Shown here: positions 1 to 7,199 of the stretch, piece after piece | Layout of the letters: each line of letters opens with the position of its first letter | How positions within the stretch are numbered: the stretch's first letter is position 1 | Assembly (NCBI RefSeq): GCF_900142265.1 | Contig: NZ_FRAH01000036.1 | Span: 1 to 32,786, forward strand | Source of the DNA: Anaerotignum lactatifermentans DSM 14214 | GTDB lineage: Bacteria > Bacillota > Clostridia > Lachnospirales > Anaerotignaceae | Direction: 5' to 3' | DNA: 32,786 bases | The notes under the pieces: generated by a model | What the model saw: the letters and a program-made list of their open reading frames with translations, nothing else | Database searches by the model: none | Told to the model about the DNA's origin: nothing | Made by a program: the position numbers and the translations under genes

Positions 1-296
1 TAAATCTTATGACATTACGCCCTCCATGTCAAGACGAGCAAACCCGTATGACAACGCTATGGCAGAAAATTTTTTCTCCATTCTCAAGGCAGAGTGTATC
101 TACCGCCATAAACCAGCTTCATTCTGTGAAGCCAACGAGATGATTGACCGTTATATTTATTTTTACAACCATGAGCGCATCCAGTTAAAAACCGGAGAGC
201 CGCCGCTTACGCGACGCCTCTCCACTTAAAACTTCATATTTTCCTACATAGAGGCCTTTTTGTGCTGTCCGCACAATCTGGAGCAGTTCGCTATCA
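1..296 (+). mobile_element. 3' end of an IS3-family insertion sequence
   Basis: The window opens inside an insertion sequence. It holds the last 75 codons of an IS3-type transposase and then a short non-coding tail. The segment at about 259-296, ending in GGAGCAGTTCGCTATCA, resembles an IS3-family right inverted repeat, whose complement typically contains GAACTGCTCC near the tip. The other end is outside the window, so the exact boundary and any target duplication cannot be checked. The 12-mer AGGCCTTTTTGT occurs at 252-263 and again at 299-310, on either side of the presumed tip. Confidence 0.75.
2..229 (+). CDS. IS3-family transposase, C-terminal fragment (5' end outside window)
   Basis: The frame is open from the window edge and ends at TAA 227-229, giving 75 residues of the C-terminal part of the integrase (rve) domain. 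The segment beginning SMSRRANPYDNAMAENFF is the classic IS3/IS150-group block. The Glu in AMAENFF is the third residue of the DDE catalytic triad. It is followed by the FYNHERIQ region that binds the target or the transposon end. The first two acidic residues lie off the window. Nothing in the visible part suggests decay. Confidence 0.88.
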   Translation, partial: KSYDITPSMSRRANPYDNAMAENFFSILKAECIYRHKPASFCEANEMIDRYIYFYNHERIQLKTGEPPLTRRLST

Positions 297-316
297 GAAG
301 GCCTTTTTGTATGTTA

Positions 317-1198
317 TTAAAGGGACAAAGATGTCCGCAGGGTTTCCAGAAATTTTTGTGAAGCCTTTGTAAATGTCTGATATTTTTTCCAGATCAGCTG
401 CATTTGCGGCGAAACCTGCACGGAAAGGGGGCGAAAACAGAGAGGACTGTCCTCGCTGATGTGAATGATATTGTCAAAACAGATGGCATATCCCATGCCT
501 TCCTCCACCATGATGGAACCATTGAACAGCAGGTTATAAGTGCCGGCAATGGTGAGGTTTTTGGCATCCTTTCCGAAGATATGCGCCAGATGATCGTCCC
601 GAAGCATCTGTCTGGAAGTGATGAGGGGATAGGGCAAAAGATCCTGTGGGGCGATGACTGCCTTTTTGGCAAGGGGCGCATCCTTGGGCATCAGTACGCC
701 GAAGGTGTCTACAGCAGGCAAAGGGAGAAAATCATAGCGGGATGTGTCAATCTCCCCGAATATCAGGGCAAAGTCAATGAGCCCATGATCCAGTTCTTCC
801 AGAACGGTGGTCTTGTCGCCGCTGACAATGTGGAAATGTACCAAAGGGTATTGTTTTTGCAGGGCATGAGCCGCTCGAATCAAAGGGCGGATGCCTTCTG
901 TTTCTCCGGCGCCAATGTGGATGTTGCCCGCAATGATTTCTGTGGAACAGGCGATTTCCTCCTGAGCTTTTTCCAGCAGCTCCATAACTTCTTGGGCGCG
1001 TTTCCGCAGGATCATCCCTTCTTCTGTGAGGGTGATTTTTCGATTGCCTCGCAGGAATAATGTTTTCCCCAATTCTTCTTCCATTTCTTTCAGCTGCCGT
1101 GAAAGTGTGGGCTGGGACAAATGGAGCGCCTGAGCGGCGGCAGAAATGCTCTGTTCTCTGGCAACGGTGAGAAAATATTGCAGTACACGAAGTTCCAA
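317..1198 (-). CDS. LysR-family transcriptional regulator
   Basis: 293-residue LysR-type regulator. The N-terminal winged helix-turn-helix covers about residues 1-60 (MELRVLQYF at the start, then AAQALHLSQPTLSRQLKEME as recognition region). A periplasmic-binding-protein-like effector domain fills the rest. I place the start at TTG 1196-1198, because an AAGGAGG box lies eight bases upstream and family members begin MELR; a TTG six bases further out is too close to that box. The gene is divergent from the operon starting at 1361, the usual arrangement for a LysR regulator and its target, so it probably controls that redox operon. The effector is unknown. Confidence 0.92.
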   Translation of the reverse strand: MELRVLQYFLTVAREQSISAAAQALHLSQPTLSRQLKEMEEELGKTLFLRGNRKITLTEEGMILRKRAQEVMELLEKAQEEIACSTEIIAGNIHIGAGETEGIRPLIRAAHALQKQYPLVHFHIVSGDKTTVLEELDHGLIDFALIFGEIDTSRYDFLPLPAVDTFGVLMPKDAPLAKKAVIAPQDLLPYPLITSRQMLRDDHLAHIFGKDAKNLTIAGTYNLLFNGSIMVEEGMGYAICFDNIIHISEDSPLCFRPLSVQVSPQMQLIWKKYQTFTKASQKFLETLRTSLSL

Positions 1199-1280
1199 GG
1201 GCAAGACCTCCTTTTTTACTTGGAATTATAACATGTTTTACCATGCCTGAAAAGCATAACAATCTATTTGATATAAGTAT

Positions 1281-1309
1281 TTGTTCTTTGAATGGGAAGC
1301 GGATATAAT
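1281..1309 (+). promoter_or_regulatory. Promoter of the redox operon (TTGTTC-N17-TATAAT)
   Basis: A -35 TTGTTC at 1281-1286 and a perfect -10 TATAAT at 1304-1309 are separated by 17 bases. The start codon follows 52 bases after the -10. It lies in the intergenic region shared with the LysR gene, where a LysR-type regulator would bind. This is a motif match only. Confidence 0.7.
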
Positions 1310-1360
1310 GATGCTAAGGAAGTGCAGGCTGCAAAAAGTACGATGAATGGGGGGAAAGCT

Positions 1361-1867
1361 ATGAAAAGAAAGCGAACCATAAAAGTATTTTGTTTTACGG
1401 CTATTTTGATGTGTGCCCTGGTGCCTAGTCTGTGGATTTCCATGAATATTCCAGATGAAAGGACAACGGCAGAAGCACCGGAACAGACAGTTATGGAGGA
1501 GGAAGTGCAGATGGAAAAGATGCAGATTGTGATCGGACAGAAAACTTATAACGTTTCCCTTTATGAGAATGAAACGACAAAATCTCTGAAAGAGATGCTG
1601 CCCATGACAGTTTCTATGGAAGAACTCAACGGCAATGAAAAATATACTTATCTTTCTCAATCCTTGCCCACAGATCGGGTATATCCGGGGCAGATTCACA
1701 CAGGTGATCTGATGCTTTACGGTTCAGATTGTCTGGTGCTGTTTTATGAAGATTTTGCCACAAGCTATGGTTATACGCCTTTGGGCAAGGTGGATGACCC
1801 TGTCGGTTTGGCAGAAGCCGTAGGCAGTGGGGCAGTGGAAGTGACTTTTCAGATGGGAGTGGAATAA
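1361..1867 (+). CDS. Membrane-anchored cyclophilin-like fold protein
   Basis: 168 residues. The N-terminus is a positively charged stretch followed by one hydrophobic segment (about residues 8-28), a signal anchor or signal peptide, so the rest is probably extracytoplasmic. From about residue 50 (IVIGQKTYNVSLYEN) to the end it matches the cyclophilin-like fold family often found beside flavodoxins in Clostridia, with the GDLMLYGSDCLVLFYEDF core and a late LGKVDDP turn. I chose ATG 1361 because a GGGGGAAAG box precedes it. It is first in an operon: the next gene starts four bases after its stop. The molecular role of this family is not established. Confidence 0.75.
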   Translation: MKRKRTIKVFCFTAILMCALVPSLWISMNIPDERTTAEAPEQTVMEEEVQMEKMQIVIGQKTYNVSLYENETTKSLKEMLPMTVSMEELNGNEKYTYLSQSLPTDRVYPGQIHTGDLMLYGSDCLVLFYEDFATSYGYTPLGKVDDPVGLAEAVGSGAVEVTFQMGVE

Positions 1868-1870
1868 ACA

Positions 1871-2968
1871 ATGAATATTCTGGTATTGAACGGCAGCCCG
1901 CGGAAACACGGGAATACAGCCTTTATGATTGATGCCTTTCTGGATGGGGCAAAACAGCAGGGACATCATGTGGATGTGATTTCTGTTTGCGAAAAGAATA
2001 TTAATGGCTGTTTGGCTTGTGAATACTGTCATACAAAAGGAAATGGTGCCTGCATCCAGCAGGATGACATGCAGGAAATTTATCCTTTATTGCAGGAAGC
2101 GGAAATGGTTGTATTGGCGTCCCCAGTGTATTATCATGGATTTAGTGGGCAGTTACAGTGTGCCATCAATCGAATCTATGCGCTGGATAAACCGAAAAAA
2201 TTGAGAAAAGCCGCATTGTTCCTGTCTTCCGGCAGTGACAGCGTATACGACGGCGCTATTTATGCTTACGAAAATTCCTTTATCCAGTATTTGGGACTGG
2301 AAAACATGGGGATTTTTAAAGCCTATGACCTGCAGAATCAGTCGGAAGCCCTGCGGAAAGAACTCTTTGCTTTTGGCAGTTCTTTGGAAAATATGCCTTT
2401 GTCACTGGAAGAATTTCTGGCAGTTATGGATAGCGGCAAAGAAGTTGTGGCAGGTTCCGACGTGCATCAGTGCATGCATGTGCTGGCACAGGAAGCCTTG
2501 AAAATCACAGCAAAGCTCAACAATGCTTACCATACGCCGGAGGAAATCACAGAATTGTTCTGCAAATTGACAGGAAAAAACGTTGGGGAAAATTTTGCAG
2601 TCTTTCCGCCTTTCTATACAGACTGCGGAAAGAATCTGACCATTGGGAAAAACGTATTTTTCAACAGCGGATGCAGAATGCAGGATCAGGGCGGCATCAC
2701 CATCGGCGACGGCACCCTGCTGGGACATAACGTGGTTCTGGCAACACTGAACCATGACAAAAATCCAGAAAAAAGAGGAAATATGCACCCCGCAGCCATC
2801 CATATTGGAAAAAATGTGTGGATTGGCGCCAACGCAACCGTTCTGCCGGGGGTGACCATCGGTGATGGTGCCATTGTAGCGGCAGGCGCGGTGGTTTCCA
2901 AAGATGTAGCGGCAAATACCATTGTGGGCGGTGTACCTGCAAAAATCATCGGAAATGTAGAGAAATAA
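1871..2968 (+). CDS. Flavodoxin-fold NAD(P)H oxidoreductase fused to a hexapeptide-repeat acetyltransferase
   Basis: 365 residues with two clear domains in one uninterrupted frame. Residues 1 to about 175 are an NADPH-dependent FMN reductase/flavodoxin-like domain: the [11 protein letters not shown] phosphate loop binds FMN, followed by a CLACEYC cysteine cluster and [11 protein letters not shown]. Residues from about 215 to 365 are a left-handed beta-helix acetyltransferase of the LacA/NodL/maltose acetyltransferase type: repeated hexapeptides such as ITIGDG and [22 protein letters not shown], and the catalytic loop LATLNHD with its His. The domains normally occur as separate proteins. It sits between the cyclophilin-like gene (3 bp gap) and the alcohol dehydrogenase (13 bp gap), so all three are likely cotranscribed. 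The acetyl acceptor and the electron acceptor are unknown. Confidence 0.85.
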   Translation: MNILVLNGSPRKHGNTAFMIDAFLDGAKQQGHHVDVISVCEKNINGCLACEYCHTKGNGACIQQDDMQEIYPLLQEAEMVVLASPVYYHGFSGQLQCAINRIYALDKPKKLRKAALFLSSGSDSVYDGAIYAYENSFIQYLGLENMGIFKAYDLQNQSEALRKELFAFGSSLENMPLSLEEFLAVMDSGKEVVAGSDVHQCMHVLAQEALKITAKLNNAYHTPEEITELFCKLTGKNVGENFAVFPPFYTDCGKNLTIGKNVFFNSGCRMQDQGGITIGDGTLLGHNVVLATLNHDKNPEKRGNMHPAAIHIGKNVWIGANATVLPGVTIGDGAIVAAGAVVSKDVAANTIVGGVPAKIIGNVEK

Positions 2969-2981
2969 GGAAGAATAGAAG

Positions 2982-4148
2982 ATGTTAGGAAATTTCTATT
3001 ATAGCAACCCTACAAAGCTGTATTTTGGGGAAGATGCTTTGCAGAATCTGGAAGCGGAATTGCAGAAATACGGCGATACCGTACAGCTGATTTACGGCGG
3101 CGGTTCCATCAAAAAAAGCGGACTCTATGACCAGATTATCGAAATCCTCATCGCATGCGGAAAAACCATTGTGGAAGACGGCGGCGTCATGCCCAACCCA
3201 ACAATCAAAAAAGTATACGACGGCTGTCAAAAAGCAAAAGAAAACGACGTTGACCTGCTTTTGGCTGTAGGCGGAGGTTCTGTATGCGACTACGCAAAAG
3301 CTGTTTCTGTTTCCACATGGTGCGAAGAAGACCCTTGGGATAAGTATTATCTGCGTATGGAAGATGTGGATAACCGTATCATTCCTGTGGGCTGTGTGCT
3401 GACAATGGTGGGAACCGGCTCTGAAATGAACGGCGGCTCTGTTATCACCAACCATGAACAGAAATTGAAAATTGGGCATGTCTTTGGAGATAATGTATTC
3501 CCCAAGTTTGCCATTCTGAACCCGAAACTGACTTACACACTGCCCAAATGGCAGATGGTATCCGGCATTTACGATATCATGAACCATATCACAGAACAGT
3601 ATTTCTCCGGCGATGATGATAACACCACCGATTATATCGCCGAAGGTCTGATGCGTTCTTTGATTCACAGCAGCCGTATTGCTGTCAAAGACCCCGAAAA
3701 CTACGAAGCCCGCAGCAATATCATGTGGACAGCAACATGGGCGCTGAATACACTGTTGGATATGGGCAAAACCACCGACTGGATGGTACACATGATTGGG
3801 CAGTCCATTGGCGCTTATACAGATGCTACCCACGGTATGACATTGTCTGCCGTTTCCATTCCTTATTATCGTGCCATCTGCCCTTATGGTTTGCAAAAAT
3901 TTAAACGTTTTGCCATGAATGTATGGGATGTAAATCCAGAAGGCAAAACCGATGAAGAAATCGCTGATGAAGGTCTGAAAGCCATGGAAAGCTGGATGCG
4001 GGAACTGGGTCTGGTTATGAACATCCGTGAACTGGGTGTTACAGAAGACATGCTGCCTGGCATCGTCAAAGGTACTTTCATTTTGGATGGCGGCTATAAA
4101 GTGCTGACAGAAGATGAAATCATGGAAATTCTGAAAGAAAGCATGTAA
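2982..4148 (+). CDS. Iron-containing alcohol dehydrogenase (butanol dehydrogenase-like)
   Basis: 388 residues, full length for the family, resembling NADPH-dependent butanol dehydrogenases of the BdhA/YugJ/YqhD group. Visible features are the FGEDALQNL start region, the nucleotide-binding GGGS loops (YGGGSIKKSGLYD and LAVGGGSVCDYAKA), and metal ligands of the group III fold in DIMNHITEQ (Asp and His), in WMVHMIGQS and in DATHGMTLS. The predicted reaction is reversible reduction of an aldehyde to an alcohol in the cytoplasm. It is last in the operon and is followed by a strong terminator. The substrate cannot be told from sequence. Confidence 0.92.
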   Translation: MLGNFYYSNPTKLYFGEDALQNLEAELQKYGDTVQLIYGGGSIKKSGLYDQIIEILIACGKTIVEDGGVMPNPTIKKVYDGCQKAKENDVDLLLAVGGGSVCDYAKAVSVSTWCEEDPWDKYYLRMEDVDNRIIPVGCVLTMVGTGSEMNGGSVITNHEQKLKIGHVFGDNVFPKFAILNPKLTYTLPKWQMVSGIYDIMNHITEQYFSGDDDNTTDYIAEGLMRSLIHSSRIAVKDPENYEARSNIMWTATWALNTLLDMGKTTDWMVHMIGQSIGAYTDATHGMTLSAVSIPYYRAICPYGLQKFKRFAMNVWDVNPEGKTDEEIADEGLKAMESWMRELGLVMNIRELGVTEDMLPGIVKGTFILDGGYKVLTEDEIMEILKESM

Positions 4149-4166
4149 AACATTTTCAATATAACA

Positions 4167-4201
4167 AAAACCCCTTTGCCAAGAAATTGGAAAGGGGTTT
4201 T
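4167..4201 (+). terminator. Intrinsic terminator of the redox operon
   Basis: AAAACCCCTTT-G-CC pairs with GGAAAGGGGTTTT around an AAGAAATT loop, with one bulged G and a short T run. It lies 18 bases after the alcohol dehydrogenase stop. Confidence 0.85.
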
Positions 4202-4419
4202 CAGGGTGTCGAAAAAGTCGACACCCTGTCGTCAAAGTCTCATTTCATTCAAGACTTTGACGAATAGACAGAAGTATAAAGCCAAAGTTCCATCGGCTAA
4301 AAGCCTTGAAACTTTGGCTTTTCCTCGTCAGAAGTGAATTCTGACTGCGGATTTCAGTTGGGGAACGCTTTGTTCCCCAAGCCCTTCCGCGCCCTTGAAA
4401 AAATTTAATTTTTCAGGGG
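4202..4419. repeat. Cluster of five consecutive stem-loops between convergent genes
   Basis: Five inverted repeats follow the operon terminator almost without spacing: 4202-4212/4218-4228 (11 bp, perfect), 4229-4240/4252-4263 (12 bp, perfect), 4278-4289/4310-4321 (12 bp, perfect), 4327-4333/4339-4345 (7 bp) and 4358-4366/4372-4380 (9 bp, TTGGGGAAC arm). A sixth, 4392-4402/4409-4419 (11 bp with one G-U), lies beside the ABC-F gene end and may terminate it. No reading frame of note is present. The stems differ from one another in sequence. Confidence 0.75.
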
Positions 4420-4434
4420 AGTAAAGAATTTCTA

Positions 4435-5991
4435 TCAAAGCTGAACCGTTGTCCAGTCCTCGCAGTTCCAGACTTCTGTCACCACGTCCTGATAAAATTC
4501 CGGTTCGTGACAGATCAGCAGGATGCTGCCTTTGTATGCTTTCAATGCACGTTTCAGTTCTTCTTTTGCGTCCACGTCCAAGTGGTTGGTAGGTTCGTCC
4601 AGCAGCAATACATTTGTTTCGTTGTTGATGAGTTTGCACAGGCGGACTTTTGCCTGTTCGCCGCCGCTGAGGACTTTTACCATGCTTTCAATATGCTTGG
4701 TGGTCAAGCCGCATTTTGCCAGAGCGGAACGGACTTCATACTGGGTGTAGGAGGGGAATTCCTTCCAGATTTCGTCGATACAAGTCACGTTATCGGTGTA
4801 TTTCTTTTCTTGCTCAAAATAGCCGGGATAGAGATAATCTCCAAGAGTGGTTTTGCCGCTGATGGGAGGTATTTCCCCAATGATAGATTTGAGCAGAGTG
4901 GTTTTCCCAATCCCATTGGCGCCTACTAGAGCGATTTTCTGTCCACGTTCCATGGAAAGGGTGAGAGGACGGGAAAGGGGCTTGTCATAGCCAATGACAA
5001 GGTCTTCTGTCTGGAAGATATATCTGCCGGAAGCACGGGCTTCTTTGAAATTGAATTCCGGCTTGGGTTTTTCCTTTGCCAGTTCGATGACATCCATTTT
5101 ATCCAGTTTTTTCTGGCGGCTCATTGCCATGTTTCTGGTGGCAACACGGGCTTTGTTTCTGGCAACGAAGTCTTTTAGATCTTCGATTTCCTGCTGCTGT
5201 TTCCGGTAAGCCGCTTCCAGCTGAGCTTTTTTCATTTCATAGACTTCCTGGAATTTTTCGTAGTTGCCTACATAGCGGTTCAATTCCGCGTTTTCCACAT
5301 GATAAATGAGGTTTACTACGCTGTTGAGGAAAGGAATGTCGTGAGAAATGAGGATAAAGGCGTTTTCGTAGTCGATGAGATACCGTTTCAGCCATTCGAT
5401 GTGGTTTTCATCCAGATAGTTGGTCGGTTCGTCCAGCAGGAGGATGTCCGGTTTTTCCAATAACAGTTTGCCCATGAGGACTTTGGTGCGCTGACCGCCG
5501 GAAAGCTCTGTGACGTCTTTATCCAGACCGATGTCTGTCAGACCCAATGCACGACCGATTTCTTCCACTTTGGAATCAATGATATAGAAGTCATGGTGTT
5601 CCAGCAGTTCCTGAATGCTGCCTGTTTCTTCCATCAGGAAATTCATCCGTTCTTCGTCAGCTTCTGCCATTTCCGCATAATAGCCGTTCATCTGAGCTTC
5701 CAAGTCAAAGAGAAAGGCAAAGGCGGACTGGAGCACATCCCGGATGGTCTGACCTTTTTCCAGTACGGCGTGCTGATCCAGATAGCCTACACGGACGTTC
5801 TTGGACCATTCGATCTTTCCTTCGTCGGGCATAAGTTTGCCGGTGATGATATTCATAAATGTGGATTTTCCTTCGCCGTTGGCACCGACAAAGCCAACAT
5901 GTTCCCCTTTGAGCAGGCGGAAAGAAACGTCTGTGAAAATGGCTCTGTCGCCGAAGCCGTGGCTCAGTTTTTCTACATTCAAAATGCTCAT
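4435..5991 (-). CDS. ABC-F family ATP-binding protein (YbiT/YkpA-like)
   Basis: 518 residues with two ABC ATPase domains and no membrane segment, the hallmark of ABC-F proteins that act on the ribosome. Domain 1 has Walker A GANGEGKST at residues 36-44, signature LSGGQ and Walker B ILLLDEPTNYLD. Domain 2 has Walker A GANGIGKTT, signature LSGGEQ and LLLDEPTNHLD. A charged helical linker of about 80 residues (EMKKAQLEAAYRKQQQEIED and following) joins them and would enter the tRNA exit site. Length and linker fit the housekeeping YbiT/YkpA branch better than antibiotic-resistance ABC-Fs, but this cannot be settled by eye. Its ATG overlaps the stop of the upstream HAD gene as ATGA, so the two are cotranscribed. 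Confidence 0.92.
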   Translation of the reverse strand: MSILNVEKLSHGFGDRAIFTDVSFRLLKGEHVGFVGANGEGKSTFMNIITGKLMPDEGKIEWSKNVRVGYLDQHAVLEKGQTIRDVLQSAFAFLFDLEAQMNGYYAEMAEADEERMNFLMEETGSIQELLEHHDFYIIDSKVEEIGRALGLTDIGLDKDVTELSGGQRTKVLMGKLLLEKPDILLLDEPTNYLDENHIEWLKRYLIDYENAFILISHDIPFLNSVVNLIYHVENAELNRYVGNYEKFQEVYEMKKAQLEAAYRKQQQEIEDLKDFVARNKARVATRNMAMSRQKKLDKMDVIELAKEKPKPEFNFKEARASGRYIFQTEDLVIGYDKPLSRPLTLSMERGQKIALVGANGIGKTTLLKSIIGEIPPISGKTTLGDYLYPGYFEQEKKYTDNVTCIDEIWKEFPSYTQYEVRSALAKCGLTTKHIESMVKVLSGGEQAKVRLCKLINNETNVLLLDEPTNHLDVDAKEELKRALKAYKGSILLICHEPEFYQDVVTEVWNCEDWTTVQL

Positions 5992-6827
5992 GAAAGTTCT
6001 CCTTTTTCGATAATCTGTTCTAATACAATGGCTGCGCCAAAATCATCACAGCTTTTGGTGACAAAATCAGCGACTTTTTTGATATGGTCTTCGCCGTTTT
6101 CCATGGCAACGCCGGTGCCGGCAAATTCCAGCATAGGCAGGTCGTTATCCCTGTCCCCAAGGGCAAGGACGTTTCCCCGGGGGATGTCCAGAATGCCGCA
6201 AAGGTGGGAGAGGGCATGGGCTTTTGTTGCCATGAGGCTGGTGACTTCAATGTTCTTTTCGGAGGAAGCTGTGACAGAAGCTAGCCCCGTTTCCTTTAAT
6301 GTCTGCCAGATATGGTCTTTCAGTTCCATATCGCTGAAAACAAGATTGATGTTTTCAAGAATATCCTTCTGTTTTTCCAGCGCGCCCCAGAAGTCAGAGA
6401 GAGGAATTCTGGTGGCACGGGTATACTTCATATGGGTATCCGTCAGGTGATAACGGGAAAGGTTGTCGTATGCATCCTGAGAAATATACGCCTTTCCGTC
6501 AATGAAAAACTCCGTCAGTATGGGAAGTCCCTTTACGGTTTTTACGGTCTTTTCCACGGCTTCCGCTGAGAGAAGGCTCTGAAAAAGATTCTGTTTTTGT
6601 TCCGCGTCATAAACTGCCGCGCCGTTGCTGGTGATGACATACTTCAGAAAGGGCAGTTCTTTGACGCATGTGGGCAGTGCGGCAAAAGGTCTGCCTGTGG
6701 AGGGCACAAAAAAAATGCCCATTTCATGAATGGAAGTCAGCGCCTTTTGCAGACGGGGGGTGATTTCTTTTTGACTTGTCAGTAATGTGCCGTCCAGATC
6801 GGAGGCAATGAGTTTGATTTTGTTCAT
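5988..6827 (-). CDS. Cof-type HAD-IIB family sugar/nucleotide phosphatase
   Basis: 279 residues. Motif I is DLDGT (Asp10 and Asp12, nucleophile and acid/base), motif II is the STGRP segment, and motif IV is GDRDNDLPML near residue 220, which coordinates magnesium. The C2-type cap lies between them. These are typical of Cof/YidA-like haloacid dehalogenase phosphatases, soluble enzymes with broad activity on sugar phosphates. The gene shares a 4-base ATGA overlap with the ABC-F gene downstream. The specific substrate is unknown. Confidence 0.92.
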   Translation of the reverse strand: MNKIKLIASDLDGTLLTSQKEITPRLQKALTSIHEMGIFFVPSTGRPFAALPTCVKELPFLKYVITSNGAAVYDAEQKQNLFQSLLSAEAVEKTVKTVKGLPILTEFFIDGKAYISQDAYDNLSRYHLTDTHMKYTRATRIPLSDFWGALEKQKDILENINLVFSDMELKDHIWQTLKETGLASVTASSEKNIEVTSLMATKAHALSHLCGILDIPRGNVLALGDRDNDLPMLEFAGTGVAMENGEDHIKKVADFVTKSCDDFGAAIVLEQIIEKGELS

Positions 6828-6990
6828 AAAAAAACGCCTCTATCCTTTAAACAATATAGATTCCATATGTCATATCTTTTTATTTTAGCAAAGAATGAAT
6901 GGGGAAACAATAGGCGAAAGCCTTGTTTTTGCTGGGATACCGTTTTTTTCTGTACGTTAAGGAAAATATAGGGAAATTTGATTCTTTGTC

Positions 6991-7019
6991 TTGAACATTT
7001 CAGAAAATTATGATACGAT
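6991..7019 (+). promoter_or_regulatory. Promoter of the adenine deaminase operon (TTGAAC-N17-TACGAT)
   Basis: -35 TTGAAC at 6991-6996 and -10 TACGAT at 7014-7019 with a 17-base spacer predict a start near 7026, about 175 bases ahead of the first gene. The rest of the gap from 6828 holds the upstream region of the HAD gene and a weak stem near 6905-6932, with no convincing gene. Confidence 0.65.
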
Positions 7020-7025
7020 GATTGC

Positions 7026-7199
7026 AAAGTGAATCATGTGTAACGAAATTCTATTGGGGTGATGTCATAAAATAACTCCAATACTGGCTTTTAAAAAGCA
7101 TTCGGGACGGGAAACCTGGTTATTGGAACCAGGCTTTTTTTGTTCATGGGCATGATTCCAAAAGGCAAAGATGGTGTGAGCAGCAGAAAGGAGACAAAC
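7026..7199 (+). promoter_or_regulatory. Attenuator-like leader with mutually exclusive stems upstream of the adenine deaminase genes
   Basis: A 5' stem pairs TATTGGGGT (7052-7060) with ACTCCAATA (7075-7083), nine pairs including one G-U. A terminator pairs CCTGGTT (7115-7121) with AACCAGG (7127-7133), followed by a run of seven Ts. The 3' strand of the first stem (TCCAATA, 7077-7083) is also complementary to TATTGGA (7121-7127), which spans the terminator loop and arm edge. Forming the first stem would therefore free the terminator, and breaking it would permit an antiterminator. This is the logic of a riboswitch or other cis attenuator. I do not recognise a known aptamer; the conserved purine riboswitch bases are not visible. 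A good ribosome binding site (AAAGGAG) lies just before ATG 7200. Confidence 0.6.

Noticed and set aside
404-1060. 218-codon plus-strand frame inside the LysR gene
   Set aside because: The minus-strand LysR protein is full length with a clear helix-turn-helix; the plus frame has no start signal or recognisable domain.
2985-4235. 416-codon antisense frame over the alcohol dehydrogenase
   Set aside because: Shadow of a well-supported gene with clear family motifs; composition is typical of an antisense frame.
6824-7027. 67-codon minus-strand frame upstream of the HAD gene
   Set aside because: No ribosome binding site, overlaps the promoter region, and composition resembles AT-rich intergenic DNA.
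7026-7140. Classical purine riboswitch before the adenine deaminase genes
   Set aside because: The conserved core and two kissing-loop hairpins of the purine aptamer are not present.
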